DNA from: Dipteris shenzhenensis
Taxonomy: Eukaryota; Polypodiophyta; Polypodiopsida; Gleicheniales
Assembly (NCBI GenBank): GCA_047967505.1
Contig: CM106541.1
Length of the DNA: 64,000 bases
Reading direction: 5' to 3' (one strand)
In this document: piece after piece, positions 33,785 through 45,961 of the stretch
Layout of the letters: each line of letters begins with the position of its first letter
Numbering within the stretch: position 1 is the first letter of the stretch
Program-made: the position numbers and the translations under genes
Notes under the pieces: model-generated
What the model was told of the DNA's origin: nothing
Seen by the model: only the letters and a program-made list of their open reading frames with translations
The model's database searches: none

Positions 33785-33903
33785 CGAAGGGGGAAAGAGA
33801 GAAAGGGAGAGAGGTAAGAAAGAGAGGAAAAGGAAGGGGAAAGGGGAGGGGAGGGAAAAAGGAAGGGAAGGGAAGAGAAGGGAAGGAGAAGGGTTAGGGA
33901 AGA

Positions 33904-33983
<80 letters not shown>

Positions 33984-34215
33984 GGGGAGTTGAGGGGAAG
34001 GGAAGGGTAGGGTGAGGAAGGGGGAAGGGAAAAGGAGGGGGAGGGGAGGGGAATGGCGATGGGGATAGGAGCAAAAGGGAGAGGGGTGAGGAAGGGAAGG
34101 GGAGGGGAGGGGATGGAAGGGGAAAGGGGAGGGGAGGGGAAGGGAAGGGGAGAGGTGAGGAAGGGGGATTGGAAGGGGAGAGGTGAGAAAGGGAAGGAGT
34201 GGGGAGGGGGACTTT
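33785..34215. repeat. Homopurine tract with (GA)n and G-run
   Basis: About 430 bases of nearly pure purines on the plus strand. It contains (GA)n at ~33907-33973, a run of about 15 G, and many GGGGAGGGGAAGG units. It is not a gene; the long Ser/Leu/Pro frames on the minus strand are products of the repeat. Confidence 0.92.
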
Positions 34216-34361
34216 GTAATGCATGCTTTGGCGGCCGTGGCTGCCAAGCCTCTAACACATGCTCTTGGAAGGGGAGGGGGGGTGGAGGAAATAAAGGAGA
34301 GGGGAGGGGTCTCACAAATACATGCTCTGGCAGCCATGGCCACCAAGCCCCTACTAAAAAT

Positions 34362-34406
34362 TACACACACACACACGCACACACACACATGCACGGACAC
34401 GCACAC

Positions 34407-34470
<64 letters not shown>
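34362..34470. repeat. (CA)n microsatellite
   Basis: An interrupted CA run of about 109 bases with scattered G and T. Just upstream, two related blocks (TGGCGGCCGTGGCTGCCAAG near 34231 and TGGCAGCCATGGCCACCAAG near 34329) flank a G-rich stretch. From 34471 to 35150 nothing is recognised. Confidence 0.92.
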
Positions 34471-35154
34471 TATTAACTAGAAAAGAATTCGAGGCATGAT
34501 GCTAGACGTGAGGCATGGCAACGCTCGAGGGCCATAGGGAAAAAGGGAACATGAGGGAAGAAGCATTAACATAGGTGGGGAAAAAGGATTAAGAGGGGTG
34601 GGAATGAAGAGAGGGACTATGCCACAAGGGGGAAGGGAGAGGGGGAAGAGGAACATGTACATGATGGGAGGTGGAATGTAGAGATGGAGACATCAAGGGA
34701 AGAGAGTCATGCTTTATTTGAAAGGAAGGATGGGGGGGAAATCAAAGTATTAGCTAGGTGGCTTTACAAGAATGAGCGTGTCGCTGTATGAGGCTCAAAA
34801 CCTAGAGTGGTGAGGCCGATCTTGGGATACTTGTGGCTTGACCTCCGTGAGGCACATAACTGCACTACCCACATTTTGTGGCAATTTGCAGCTAGAATCT
34901 ACAACCTGTGACCATTTGGGCTATTTGGGGCTCAAACTTCCTGAGCTTGTACTGTACTCTTTCCATGGATGCAATCGTTGAAGTAAATCATGAAGCCTAA
35001 TCATCTCTAATCACTGGTTACCCTGCATTCGGTGAATGTACTCCATGGATCTTAATAGAACATGAACATGAAGATATACATGTGAACCCCTTAGGGTTAG
35101 GGTTAATGTTTGCCCCTAATACCCCTTATGCCCTAGAGGTATGGTGCAATTTAC

Positions 35155-35720
35155 CATATCCTCAAAAGAGTTTTATGTGGGAGCCACTCGAGCATGGCTC
35201 TTCTATCCACTCTGCAACCTCTTCATTGAACAACATTTTGGTTACAATCCCTTGTAGGTTTAATAAATGCTCCATCATTATATAGTTTGTGTTAAAATGT
35301 GTTTCACCCAGCTTTGAAAGCTCCAATGGGTTATTTGTAGGTGGCTTGTGATTCTTGAATATACCAAATTTCACTCATGGTTGAGGAAGTACAACACCAC
35401 TTTTTGAGCCTCATCCACAACAAATTTAAAGAACTTAGTCTCAGGTGTTTTGTACCAATCCTCCCAAGACAAGGTTGAGGCAATGGCACAAGCATGGAGA
35501 AGCCCAAATATGCCAACCTTTTGAAAATTCTTGGCATCATCATCAGTAAATCACTTGAATGACATTGTTGGGACCAACATCTTCAATAGCTCTACTTAGT
35601 TGCTCGGCAATAAATTCCCTTGTCTTGGCTTCACTGGTCATATCAATCAATTGATGGAAGGCTTTGCCTTTGAACATCACAACCATCACATTGATCAAGG
35701 GCCTCTTGCTAACACTCTTC
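35155..35720 (-). pseudogene. hAT transposase (DUF659) core fragment, hAT-2
   Basis: Read on the minus strand: INVMVVMFKGKAFHQLID, AKTREFIAEQLSRAIEDVG, PNNVIQVI, then after an extra base DDDAKNFQKVGIFGLLHACA, FVVDEAQKVVLYFLNHE, and after another frame change LGETHFNTNYIMMEHLLNLQ. This is the order of the DUF659 core of plant hAT transposases, including the position of a catalytic Asp. Frameshifts near 35535 and 35340 inactivate it. Its last segment is homologous to the start of hAT-1, so they are two different copies. Confidence 0.75.
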
Positions 35721-35849
35721 CATCCATTATATATACATATATAAATAGTTTAGCAATATGCAAATGTTTAATATTCATCTTGTCACTCAATAAGCTTTCC
35801 TTCTGTGTTTTGACATGAACAATGTGAGGCAAGGCTTGTCAATTAACTA

Positions 35850-38800
35850 TGTGGCTTCCTCGGTGCCTGCATAAACTGACTCACCAGCCCCACATCATAG
35901 CTCAAATCTGGTCTGGTTATAGTCATGTAAATCAAGCTACCTACTATGCGCCTGTACATAGTAATATCTTCAAGAAGCTCACCTGTCTCTGCATTGAGCT
36001 TCACATTCTGCTCCAATGGAACAGAGATAGGCTTACAGCCTGTCATCCCATATTTGGACAGCATGTCCAAACCGTATTGCCTTTGCAACAACCATATCCC
36101 ACTCGGGGATCTAATAACCTCAATGCCCAAGAAGTAACGCAGCTCTCCCAAATCCTTCATCTCAAATTTCTGCTTCAACAGCAGCTTCACTTCATTAATG
36201 TCTGCATCACTATCACCTATAATAATCAAGTCATCAACATAGATGACTACAAGCACAATCCCTCTGTTTGTCCTTTTCACATAAAGTGAAAAATCTGAAT
36301 TGGAAATCTGAAATCCAATAGTGACAAGATATTGCCCTATCTTGTCTGACCATGCCCTCGGCGCCTGTTTTAAGCCATACAAGGCTTTGCGCAACCTGCA
36401 TACAAAATCGGGGTGTGAATTATCCTCATAACCTTCTGGCTGCATCATATAAACCTCTTCTTGCAAATCACCATGCAAGAAGGCATTTTTCACATCCATC
36501 TGGTGTAAAGACCATCCCTTTGCAGCAGCCATAGCAATTACTGCTCTCACGGTTGCCATCCTTGCAACTGGGCTGAAAGTTTCCTCATAATCAATTCCAT
36601 ATGTCTGCGCAAAACCTTTGGCAACCAATCTTGCCTTGTACCTGCTAACAGACCCATCAGCATTGTGCTTTACTTTGTAAACCCACTTGCAGCCAATAGC
36701 CTTCTTATCATGAGGCAAAGGCATCAAATCCCAAGTGTGGTTTGCATCCAAGGCAGCCATCTCTTCATCCATAGCTGCTTCCCAATTTTTATGCCCTGCT
36801 GCATCCTCAAAACATGTGGGCTCTGGCTCCTCTAGAACCTTGACCATATAAGCATAGTGATGTGCTGTATACCCATCATATCTCAGCCTGTCAACTGGAT
36901 ACTTAATACGAGTGGACCTCCATACAACTGGATCAGTTCCAGGAGTCTTTAAATCATGCCTGCTTTTCCTTGCACCAGGTGTAACAACAGAAGGAATCCC
37001 CAGTTCCTCATCAAGGCTCATTTCAGAGCCGCTTGACTCTCCATCAACATGAGAGCTACCAGCAGACACATCAAACACTGGAGCATGGTCTACTTTTTCT
37101 TTTCCCTTATTTGATACCTGCACAACACTATCAAGGCTACCATGTGACGATTCACTAGATCTCAATCTCCCTGTCCATGCATTAGATCCACTAGTAGAGG
37201 ACTCTCTGGGTCCACTCAAGGCTTGAGATTGCTGCTCTGCATTTATTGCAGCATTCCCATTTCCTGCATCTGCATCTCCTACCATAACAGTTGGTGCATA
37301 CCAGCTGCTCATTTCATCAAAAACAACATCTCTGCTCACTTGCATTTTGCGGGTGGAAGGGTTATAACAGCGATACCCTTTCTGGTGCAGAGCATATCCA
37401 ATAAAGATGCATTTTTCTTCCTTTGGATCGAGCTTTGTTCTCTTCTCATCAGGAACATGAACATAAGCTATGCAACCAAATACCTTCAAGTGAGAAATAT
37501 CTGGTTTTTGGCCTGTATACATTTCTTCAGGCGTCATGCCATGGACAGCTGCAGTGGGGGTTCTGTTCATAATATAAACAGCAGTTGCTACTGCTTCAGC
37601 CCAAAAATAATCAGGCATGTTTTTCTCATTTAGGATCGCTCGTCCTACTTCTGCAATATGCCTGTTCTTCCTTTCTGCAACCCCATTCTGCTGAGGGGTA
37701 GACCTGCATGAGTACTTCCTTTGAATTCCCTGTTCTTTTAGATATTCACAAAATTCTTCTAAAAAGTACTCTCCCCCTCCATCAGATCTTAGCACTTTAA
37801 TATGCACACCTTTCTCTTTTTCAACCATGGCCTTAAAAGCCTTGAAATGGCTGAACACTTCACTTTTGTGCTTCATAAAATAAATCCACACCTTCCTAGT
37901 GTAGTCATCAATAAACGTCACATAATAATGGCATCCACCAATAGAAGCAGCTTTGGTTGTCCAAACATCTGAATGGATCACTTCCAAAGGTCTTCTGCTC
38001 ACCTTAGCATTTTTGGGAAATGCATGTCTGGCCTGCTTACCCATTTGGCATGCTTCACATACCTTTTGCATTCCCTCAACTCTGAATTTAGGCAAACTTG
38101 CAACAATGTTTTTCGTTTGCATAGATTTCAGCCTTTGTATATTCACGTGCCCAATGCGTTTGTGCCATATCTCAATATCTGCAATGACACCTCTCCCATG
38201 CGCAAACATAGCAGATTTCACCTCAGGCATATCAACATTCAAGGTGAACATTCTGCCATTTTTGTTGCCTTTCGCAACCAAACAGCACTTATTTTTCAAG
38301 TCCTCAATAAAGCATCCATCAGGATTAAATCTAACCTGCAGACCTTGCTCAACCATCTGGCCAACTGAAACCAGGTTCTTAGTGATTTTTGGAACATGAA
38401 GTACATCTGCCAAGTACTTCGTTTTGCCATCCTGCATAGCGAATGGCACTTTACCAACCTGCGTAATTGGGTGCGCAATATCATCAGCTGTTTCAACATA
38501 ACCTGGCTTATCCAAATTTCTAACATCATGAAACCACTCACCATGACTGGTCATGTGGTTAGAGGCACCTGAATCAACATACCAAACATCATTGCAAGCT
38601 GCAGTATCTCCTGACATGGAGTTAACCATATGCTGCATCACAAAAAGGTGCTCATTTCTGTCGTCACCATGCCCACTTGATGATGCATAGTTGCTTTGCT
38701 GCAACTTCCCACTTTTGATGTCATTCTGCTTTTTATAGCATGTATTCTCCTTGTGTCCAGGCTTTCCACAATAATAGCATTCTGTGCTGCTATTTACTTG

Positions 38801-39592
38801 CTGATTCCTTTGCCATGAACCACGGCCTCTTTGGCTCCCCCTGCCTCTAGAACTACCACGTCCTCCTCCATAGGACTGGTTTTCCTATTGTTGCTGTTGG
38901 TTCTGATTTCCTGCACGGCCACCAAAACGGCCTCTTCCTCTACCTCTGCCTCTACCTGTATTCGAGTAGACAGCAGTCTCTTGAGAAGTTGAGGTGGCTG
39001 AACCACCATTCCTTTGCTCTTCACTTAGCAAGAGAGCAATAAGTTCCTGAAAATCAGGAAATGTTTCACGAACTCCAATGGATGTCTGAAACTGTGCATA
39101 ATCTTTCCCAAGACCATTCAAGGTCACAGACACTAAGTCCTCATCATCAACAGGTGCTCCAATGGAGGCAAGAGAATCTGCAAGGCCTTTCACCTTCAAG
39201 GAATACTCATTTAGATTCAGATTTTTCCTTTGCACATTGTGCAACTCCTGCTTTAGCTGCATCTTTCGTGCTTTGGTATTTGTGCTATACAGCTTCACCA
39301 ATGTATCCCATGCCTCCTTAGGCGTCTCTAGATCCTGTATATGCACAATCATAGAATCTGAAATGCTAACAGACAGCCAATACAGGCATTTTTTGGCTTT
39401 TTCATGCCATTCTTTAAAGGCCTTCAATTCAGCAGGAGTGGGAGCAGCACCCAAAACTGGTTCTGCAGTTTCACCACTGATGTACTCCCAAACTCCCTTT
39501 CCCATAAGGAAGTTTGTCATCCTGAACTTCCATGCTTGGAAGTTGTTCTTGTCAAGCTTCTCACTGACAATGGTAGACAGATTCTCAGACAT
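35850..39592 (-). pseudogene. Co4 gag-pol, truncated with one premature stop
   Basis: The start matches Co1 (MSENLSTIVSEKLDKNN, ATG near 39592). Gag with UBN2 runs to an in-frame TAG at 38885-38887, in a Gln run where Co1 has CAG. The frame then stays open through the CCHC knuckle, protease (WYVDSGASNHMT), integrase (IHSDVWTTKAAS, VLRSDGGGEYF, STPQQNGVAERKNRH) and RT (KWVYKVKHNADGS, VIYVDDLIIIGD) to about 35850. RNase H is absent. Apart from the TAG and the truncation it is well preserved, so decay is recent. Confidence 0.92.
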
Positions 39593-40114
39593 TTTACAAA
39601 TCACGAATTGCAACAGCAACCTGTAAACACAACAAATGCCTCACAAGGGCAAATAGCAAAACTTCTGCAAAAGACCTCACAGGGGCAGATCTGCAACACT
39701 GACGAAAGTGGTATTTCACCACACAATCACTTCCTAGTGACGATTTTGCATCAACATGCAACAGGCATGAATCTGCAACTCCCAATATCTCTGCACACAG
39801 GCATACGATGCAATTTCTGTGGCACCTTTCCACCGACTAGCCGCGCAATGGTCGCACAGCAAAAAACAGGGCCTTTTTCTGAGTGCCTGCGAAGAACTTC
39901 TGCCTTCAAAACGGGCCCCAAACTCCCGCAGCATATACTGCGCTCTTGCCACACCGCGAAGGGCCTCTCAATCTGAATTAGTGCACTCCTGCACTTCTGG
40001 CTGTGCTACCTGCAGAGATTTGCTCCCAAACTCGAAATAGGAAAGCAACACTGGTCCTCTTACCAGGACACCACAAACTTGGCTTGCTTTCTTGAGCTCC
40101 TTACCACGAACAAG

Positions 40115-40126
40115 GCTCTGATACCA
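40115..40126 (-). promoter_or_regulatory. Co4 primer-binding site
   Basis: The minus strand reads TGGTATCAGAGC next to the LTR end ...TTCTTTACA. Confidence 0.92.
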
Positions 40127-40424
40127 TGTAAAGAATAAGGGAGAGAGATAGGAGACTCAAGTTTAGCTTTCTTCACAACACACAAAAGAGAGAGGACACA
40201 AGGTTGGAGGGTGAAGCCTTTCTTCACTTTTGCACACAACAACCATACAATAGAAGAGGGAAATACCCTATATGTCAAACCCTAGAATACGTGGTTCATA
40301 TGTGAACCCAAACCAAAAACATACGTGGTAGTCTAACTACACCACGAGTACAACTAACATAGGCGGTGACATAAATGATAGTCATCCAGGAGATATATCG
40401 GGGGTAGAGCTTGATATGTCAACA
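40127..40424 (-). repeat. Co4 5' LTR (298 bp)
   Basis: Nearly the same sequence as the Co1 LTRs in reverse orientation, TGTTGACATATC ... TTCTTTACA on the minus strand. The outer end abuts Co5 coding sequence at 40425. Confidence 0.92.
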
Positions 40425-42840
40425 AACCACTGGCAGAGGACACTCCAGGTCCACTGATATTTTGTGATTGCTGCTGTGCATTCTGTGCAGAATTACCATT
40501 TTGTGCATCTACATCAATCATCACATTTACTGGTTTATACCAGCTGCTCATCTCATCAAAAACAACATCTCTGCTCACTGTGAACTTATGTGTAGAAGGG
40601 TTATAGCATCTATACCATTTCTGCTGCAGAGAATAACCAATAAAGACGCACTTCTCAGCTTTTGGATCCAACTTGGACCTCAACTCATCTGGCACATGGA
40701 CATAGGCAATGCAACCAAAAATCTTCAAATGAGAAATATCTAGTTTCCTACCAGTATACATCTCCTTTGGCGTCATGCCATGTATTGCTGCAGTGGGAGT
40801 CCTGTTCATTATATACACTGCTGTAGCAACTGCTTCAGCCCAATAATAATCTGGTAGATCTTTTTCATTTAGCATAGCCCGAGATACCTCTCCAATATGC
40901 CTGTTTTTTCTTTCTGCAATTCCATTTTGCTGTGGGGTATGACTGCATGAATATTGCTGCTTTATACCATGCTCCTGCAAGAACCTTGCAAACTCATTTG
41001 AGAGGTACTCTCCCCCTCCATCTGACCTTAGGCATTTTATTTGCAGGCCTGTTTCTTTTTCAACCATAGCTTTGAAAGCTTTGAAGTGCCCAAACACTTC
41101 ACTTTTCTTTTTCATAAAATACACCCACAGTTTTCTGCTGAAGTCATCAATAAATGTGACAAAATAGTGACAGCCTCCAATAGATGCAGCTTTTGTAGTC
41201 CACACATCAGAGTGGATTAATTCCAATGGCTTTTTACTCTCTTGAACATGCCTAGGAAAAGGTTTTCTTGCCTGTTTCCCAAATTGACAGCCTTCACAAA
41301 CCTTGTGCATTTCTGCAACCTTGAATTTAGGCAATCCTGCAACAATATTTTGGGCTTGCATTGATTTAAGTCGCTGTATATTAACATGACCAATGCGTTT
41401 GTGCCAGATATCAATATCTGCAACTACACCGGTCCCATGTGCAAACATTGTTGCACTCAATTCAGGCATGTCTGCATCCAACGTAAACATCCTGCCCTTC
41501 TTCTTTCCTTTTGCTATCAAGCGACCATTATTTTTCATATCCTCAACAAAGCATCCATGAGGATTAAATCTGACCTGCAAGCCCTGCTCAACCATCTGAC
41601 CAACAGAAACTAGGTTCTTGGTGATGTTCGGGACATGAAATACATCAGACAAGTATTTCTTTTTCCCATCCTGCATAGACAAAGGAATTTTGCCAATCTG
41701 CACAATAGGATGTGCAGTATCATCACCAGTCTCCACAAATCCTGGCTTTTCCATTTTCCTTGCATCTTGCATCCATTCTGCATGACCTGTCATGTGGTTT
41801 GACGCACCTGAGTCAACATACCACACATCATTTTGTTCTTCTGCACTTGTCACAGAATTGGTCATATGCTGCACCATAAATAGATGCTCATTTCTCTCAT
41901 CACTCTGCGTGCTAGAAGATGCATAATTGCCTTGCTGCAATTTTCCATTCATAATGTCATTCTGCTTTTTGTAGCAGTCCTTAGCCATATGACCCATTTT
42001 GCCACAATAGTAGCATCCAACATTGCTATTTGCATTTTGGCTTCTCTGCCATCCACCACGGCCTCTTTGTCTCCCCCTGCCTCTCGAGTTACCACGTCCT
42101 CCTGCATAGGACTGGTTTTCTTGCGTTTGTTGCATATTCTGATTTCTACCATGGCCTGCAGATCGGCCTCCTCTACCTCTGCCTCTACCTCTGCCAGCAT
42201 TTGAGTAGAAGACAGTTTCTTTTGAAGTTCCTGCTGAAGAAGATGCACCCCCATTTCTCTGCTCTTCAGAAATTAGAAGAGCAATCAACTCCTCAAAATC
42301 TGGAAATTTTTCATGGACGGCAATGGATGTCCGGAATTGTGCATAATCCTTTCCTAGACCATTCAAGGTCACAGAAACCAAATCATCATCATCCACTGGC
42401 GACCCAATGGAAGCAAGTGCATCTGCAATTTTCTTCACTTTCATGTGGTAGTCATTTATGCTCAAATTTTCTCTCTGCACATTGTGCAACTCCTGTTTGA
42501 GTTGCATTTTCCTGGCTTGCGTATTTGTGCTATACATTTTTGCCAAAGTATCCCATGCCTCCTTTGGTGTATTTGCATCCTGAATATGCACTATCATGGA
42601 GTCCGAAATACTGATAGACAGCCAGTACATAACTTTCCTGGCTCTCTTATGCCATCCTTTGAATGCCTGCATTTCCTGTTGACTGGGAACATTAGGAAGA
42701 ACAGGTTCTTCTTCATTTCCTATAATGAATTCCCAATAGCCTTTTCCCATCAAGAAATTCGTCATTCTAAACTTCCATGCCTGGAAGTTGTTCTTGTCAA
42801 GCTTTTCAGTGACAATCTGTGAAAGAGAATCAAATGCCAT
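40425..42840 (-). CDS. Co5 Gag-protease-integrase frame, cut by Co4
   Basis: One open frame (about 805 codons of Co5 sequence), preferred start MAFDSLSQ at 42840. UBN2 Gag (KEAWDTLAKMYSTNTQARK), Arg/Gly-rich linker, CCHC (CYYCGKMGHMAKDC), protease (VWYVDSGASNHMT), GAG-pre-integrase (IWHKRIGHVNIQRLKSM), and integrase with IHSDVWTTKAAS, CLRSDGGGEYLS and HTPQQNGIAERKNRH, giving D, D and E. No stop occurs over this length, so the element was young when Co4 struck. The last ~25 codons of the frame are read from the Co4 LTR. Confidence 0.88.
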
Positions 42841-43340
42841 TATAGAACACTGCAAAATATTCTGTCACTGCAAAAAACACAGCTTTTGCCTCACACGGGC
42901 AGAACTGCAAAACTGACGAAAGTGGTATTTCACCACACAGTCACTTCCTAGTGACGATTTTGCATTAACAGGCAACATGCATGAATCTGCAACTCCCAAT
43001 ATCTCTGCACACAGGCATACGATGCAATTTCTGCGGCACCTTTCCACCGACTAGCCGCGCAGTGGTCGCACAGCAAAAAACAGGGCCTTTTTCTGAGTGC
43101 CTGCGAAGAACTTCCGCCTTCAAAACAGGCCCCAAAATGGCCTCAAATCATCCGCAGCATATACTGCGCTCTTGCCACAACACGAAGGGCATCTCAATCT
43201 GAAACAATGCACTCCTGCACTTCTGGCTGTGCTACCTGTAGAGATTTGCTCCCAAACTCGAAATAGGAAAGCAACACTGGTCCTCTTACCAGGACACCAC
43301 GAACTTGGCTTGCTTTCTTGAGCTCCTTACCACGAACAAG

Positions 43341-43352
43341 GCTCTGATACCA
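43341..43352 (-). promoter_or_regulatory. Co5 primer-binding site
   Basis: The minus strand reads TGGTATCAGAGC adjacent to the LTR end ...AATCTTCACA. Confidence 0.9.
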
Positions 43353-43701
43353 TGTGAAGATTGTGGGAGAGAGGGAAGGAGTCTCACTTGCGACTTTCTC
43401 ACATGCACAATAGGGGGAATACACACAAAGGTGGAGGCTGAAAACAATTTTCCTCTTCTTAGTTGTGAAAGCCAAAAGAAATCTCGTACAAAGAAATAGA
43501 AGGACCCTATATGTGGGTCTCAAAACCAAACTCAACTAACTAAGGTGGCATACTAACTGAGCCACAAACTAGAGTAGATAAGGATAGTTGTCATCCAGCT
43601 ATTATTCGTGGGCGGTGTACCAACCGCATCTCTAGCTAACAAGTCGGTGACATAAATGCACAATAGTCACCCTGGCATATCGCGAGCTCGATATCTCAAC
43701 A
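43353..43701 (-). repeat. Co5 5' LTR (349 bp)
   Basis: On the minus strand it starts TGTTGAGATATCGAGC and ends AATCTTCACA. About 295 bases of it recur in direct orientation at 63596-63890. Beyond the outer edge begins the Gy4 leader and gag. Confidence 0.85.
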
Positions 43702-43753
43702 GAATCCCCCCCTGAGATTCAACAACTTCCTTTAACTCCTCCACGCCCCAACA

Positions 43754-45254
43754 TGGCTGGACGCCATCATGACCATGATGGGGATATCGAGCTCGATGCA
43801 GAGGCTGACAACTTCTTCAATCGATGAAATCACAACAATCAAGGCCGACGCCCCTTGGGAAAACTGGAACTTCCCAAATATAATGGTAGGGGAGACCCAG
43901 CTCACTTCCTCCAGCATTTTGATGCTGCATGTCGAGCAGGTGGTGATCAATCCCATGAAACCAAGGTGGCTTGGTTTCCAATGGCCTTAACTGATGAGGC
44001 ATCAGAATGGTACCTCGACCTTCTCGTGGAAGAACGTGCCACATGGGACCTACTTCAAACGGATTCAAACATCGTTTTCAAATGGAGAGGCTACAAGATG
44101 ATCCCGCTCTCCAACTCAGCAAGATCGAACAAGGCCGGAGGGAAGATGTACGCACATACCTGGGAAAGATGAAGAGATTGATCGCCAAATGTGACCCACG
44201 CCCAGATGCAAAGTACCTCACGGCATGGTTCATAGCAGGTCTAAGAAAGAAAATCTGCAAGGATATGAAAAAGATAAGTAGCTATGAAACATTCAGTGCT
44301 GCTCATGCGGCAGCCATTAACATCGAAGATGGCATGACAGATTCAAACACTAGCAGTGATGATGCCAGATCAAATACACGAGATAAACGCTTGAAAAAAG
44401 GTAAATCAAAGGACACTGCCGAAACATCCAATGAAGATCACCTAGAGGCCATGATTTTGAAGCTGAAAGAAGATATGATGCAGGCCATGGATCAAAAACT
44501 CCACTTGTCTCAGCCGCCAACTCAAACATATCCACAGCGAGAAAATGTCTGGTGCCCACACTGCTTGGCAAATCATATAGCAAATGAATGCCCAGTCCTA
44601 AGAGCAAGGATCACTGCACAAGCAAATCCACCGCCATGATTGTGGTGCCATATCTGCGTCGTCAGCGGTCATGATGAGAAAAGTTGCATCTTCAACATGC
44701 GCAACAATCTGCCTCGACCACCACAATACCAAGCGGCACCCATGCCAGTATACAGGCAACCGGCACTTGCACAAGTGCCACCAGCCCCGAGGCTAAATCT
44801 TGTTCCCGTTCGGACACAAGTCCCACAACTACTCAGGAATCCGAATCCACGACCGTACCCAAGAGCACCAAATCCAGCTCCTCAGGTAGTTCCCATACAT
44901 CAATTACAAGCCGAGGAAGTAGACTCGCTATTTGAATATGAAGCAGAGTACTCAGTGTACTATGTACAAGGTGCAGAGGGTCTCATACCAGTCTATGCAA
45001 ATCAAGTGCGACCCAACACATATCGAGCACCAATCAAGTGTTACCGTTATGGAGAAAATCATAGGATCCCAGAGTGCCCTCATCGTGGTAGCCCAGCCAC
45101 TTTCCAACCACTCTGCAGAGATTGTGGCATAGGACATGCCTGTATGGATTGTCCCACGAAAAATAATGTCCCAAAACAAATAGAGGTTAAGCTTGATGTC
45201 CCCATCGGCATCATTGGGGTGGACCATCATAGTCTGGGTCCGCGGCAAGTCTAA
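43754..45254 (+). pseudogene. Gy4 gag with several zinc-knuckle-like motifs
   Basis: Start ATG near 43754, stop after 24 codons; the reading continues at 43855 (LELPKYNGRGDPAHFLQHFD), with the retrotrans_gag core FPMALTDEASEWYLDLL. A frameshift near 44050 leads to QMERLQDDPALQLSKIEQGR and an open frame to 44639. Cys/His motifs follow: CPHCLANHIANEC, CHICVVSGHDEKSC and CRDCGIGHACMDC. The separate open frame 44640-45254 is Pro/Gln-rich. At least two stops and a frameshift inactivate it. Confidence 0.75.
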
Positions 45255-45741
45255 GGTCACAACCTATCAATGTAATTACATGCCAACAGAAAGAGGCCAC
45301 AAAGGACCCTATCATTCCAATCCAACCCAAGCGACTTCTGAGAAAGAAAGCACAAGTGCCTCCACCTCCGCCAAGCAATGAGCAGCCGAGCTCATCCACA
45401 TCAACTCCCGAGCCTCAAATAAAAGAAGCTCCATACCCGAATGCTGAGGTGGAGAAGGCTCGTTTTTAGGTACTTCAGCAATGTGTCCAAAATGAACAAG
45501 CTCAATTTGAGGCTTAGAAACAAGCTCAAGACCCAATCCATGACTTGGCCCCACAAAGTATTGATACTGTACTCGAGCCTTGTCAACTTGAAGGAGTTGC
45601 ACTCTCTAGCATCCTGAGTTGCCCTGTGTCAATTCCCATCGGAATCCTCTTACGGAATTGTCCCAATCTCTGAGAGAGTTTCAAAGGATGGATTGAACTC
45701 GCAAATCCCCCTCCACCTATGAATGACATTAAGATATCCCT

Positions 45742-45961
45742 GTGCAGATGGGTGAGAGAGATGACATATGCAACATCACTGTGCCTTTGATCCACAAGGC
45801 ATATAATGAAGTCCAAGCCATAGTGGATGGTGGAGCAGGTGTCAATGTCCTATCAAAGGAGCTCTATGAAGAATGGGGTCTCCCACCAATGCAAAAGGTG
45901 TTAGAGTTAGCTCAAATGTCCACCTCTCATGTAACCCACCAATATTCTGTGTACCCAATGT
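45742..45961 (+). pseudogene. Gy4 aspartic protease fragment
   Basis: AIVDGGAGVNVLSKELYEEW is the retropepsin-like motif of plant Tat/Athila-type elements (DGGAGVN in place of DSGA). The frame ends two codons into the adjoining LTR. The upstream stretch 45255-45741 has no recognisable domain. Confidence 0.7.

Larger units (their letters stand above)
35850..40424 (-). mobile_element. Co4: Ty1/copia, same family as Co1, 3' truncated
   Basis: Minus strand: 5' LTR (40127-40424, 298 bp, the same length as in Co1), PBS, gag-pol. The sequence follows Co1 closely until about 35850, where the match ends inside the region just before RNase H. RNase H, PPT and 3' LTR are missing. Its 5' LTR sits inside the gag-pol of Co5, so Co4 inserted into Co5 in the same orientation and the 3' side was later lost. 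Confidence 0.92.
40425..43701 (-). mobile_element. Co5: Ty1/copia, interrupted by Co4
   Basis: Minus strand: 5' LTR (43353-43701), PBS, leader, then gag-pol open until cut by the Co4 LTR at 40425 in the linker after integrase. RT, RNase H and the 3' LTR are not found on the far side of Co4, so they were deleted. The family is related to but distinct from Co1/Co4. Its LTR family recurs at 63596-63890. Confidence 0.88.
43702..45961 (+). mobile_element. Gy4 left part: Ty3/gypsy gag and protease
   Basis: Gag-type and protease sequences in plus orientation, cut at 43701 by Co5 and at 45961 by an LTR fragment. The right part of what is probably the same element resumes at 58382. The protease and integrase type, the lack of a chromodomain and the extra 3' ORF suggest the non-chromoviral Tat/Athila side of plant gypsy elements. 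Confidence 0.7.

Noticed and set aside
33764-34466. Ser/Leu/Pro, Cys/Val and His/Thr repeat proteins
   Set aside because: Translations of the GA, G-rich and CA microsatellites; no gene signal around them.
37953-38399. Open frames on the plus strand opposite Co4 (also 53867-54313 opposite Co1)
   Set aside because: Shadows of the conserved copia pol on the other strand; they recur identically in each copy because the pol does.
43702-43720. C-rich stretch next to the Co5 LTR, which reads as a PPT on the minus strand
   Set aside because: It would imply a second element ending there, but PBS and gag on the other side show this LTR is the Co5 5' LTR, and Gy4 gag starts 50 bases away.
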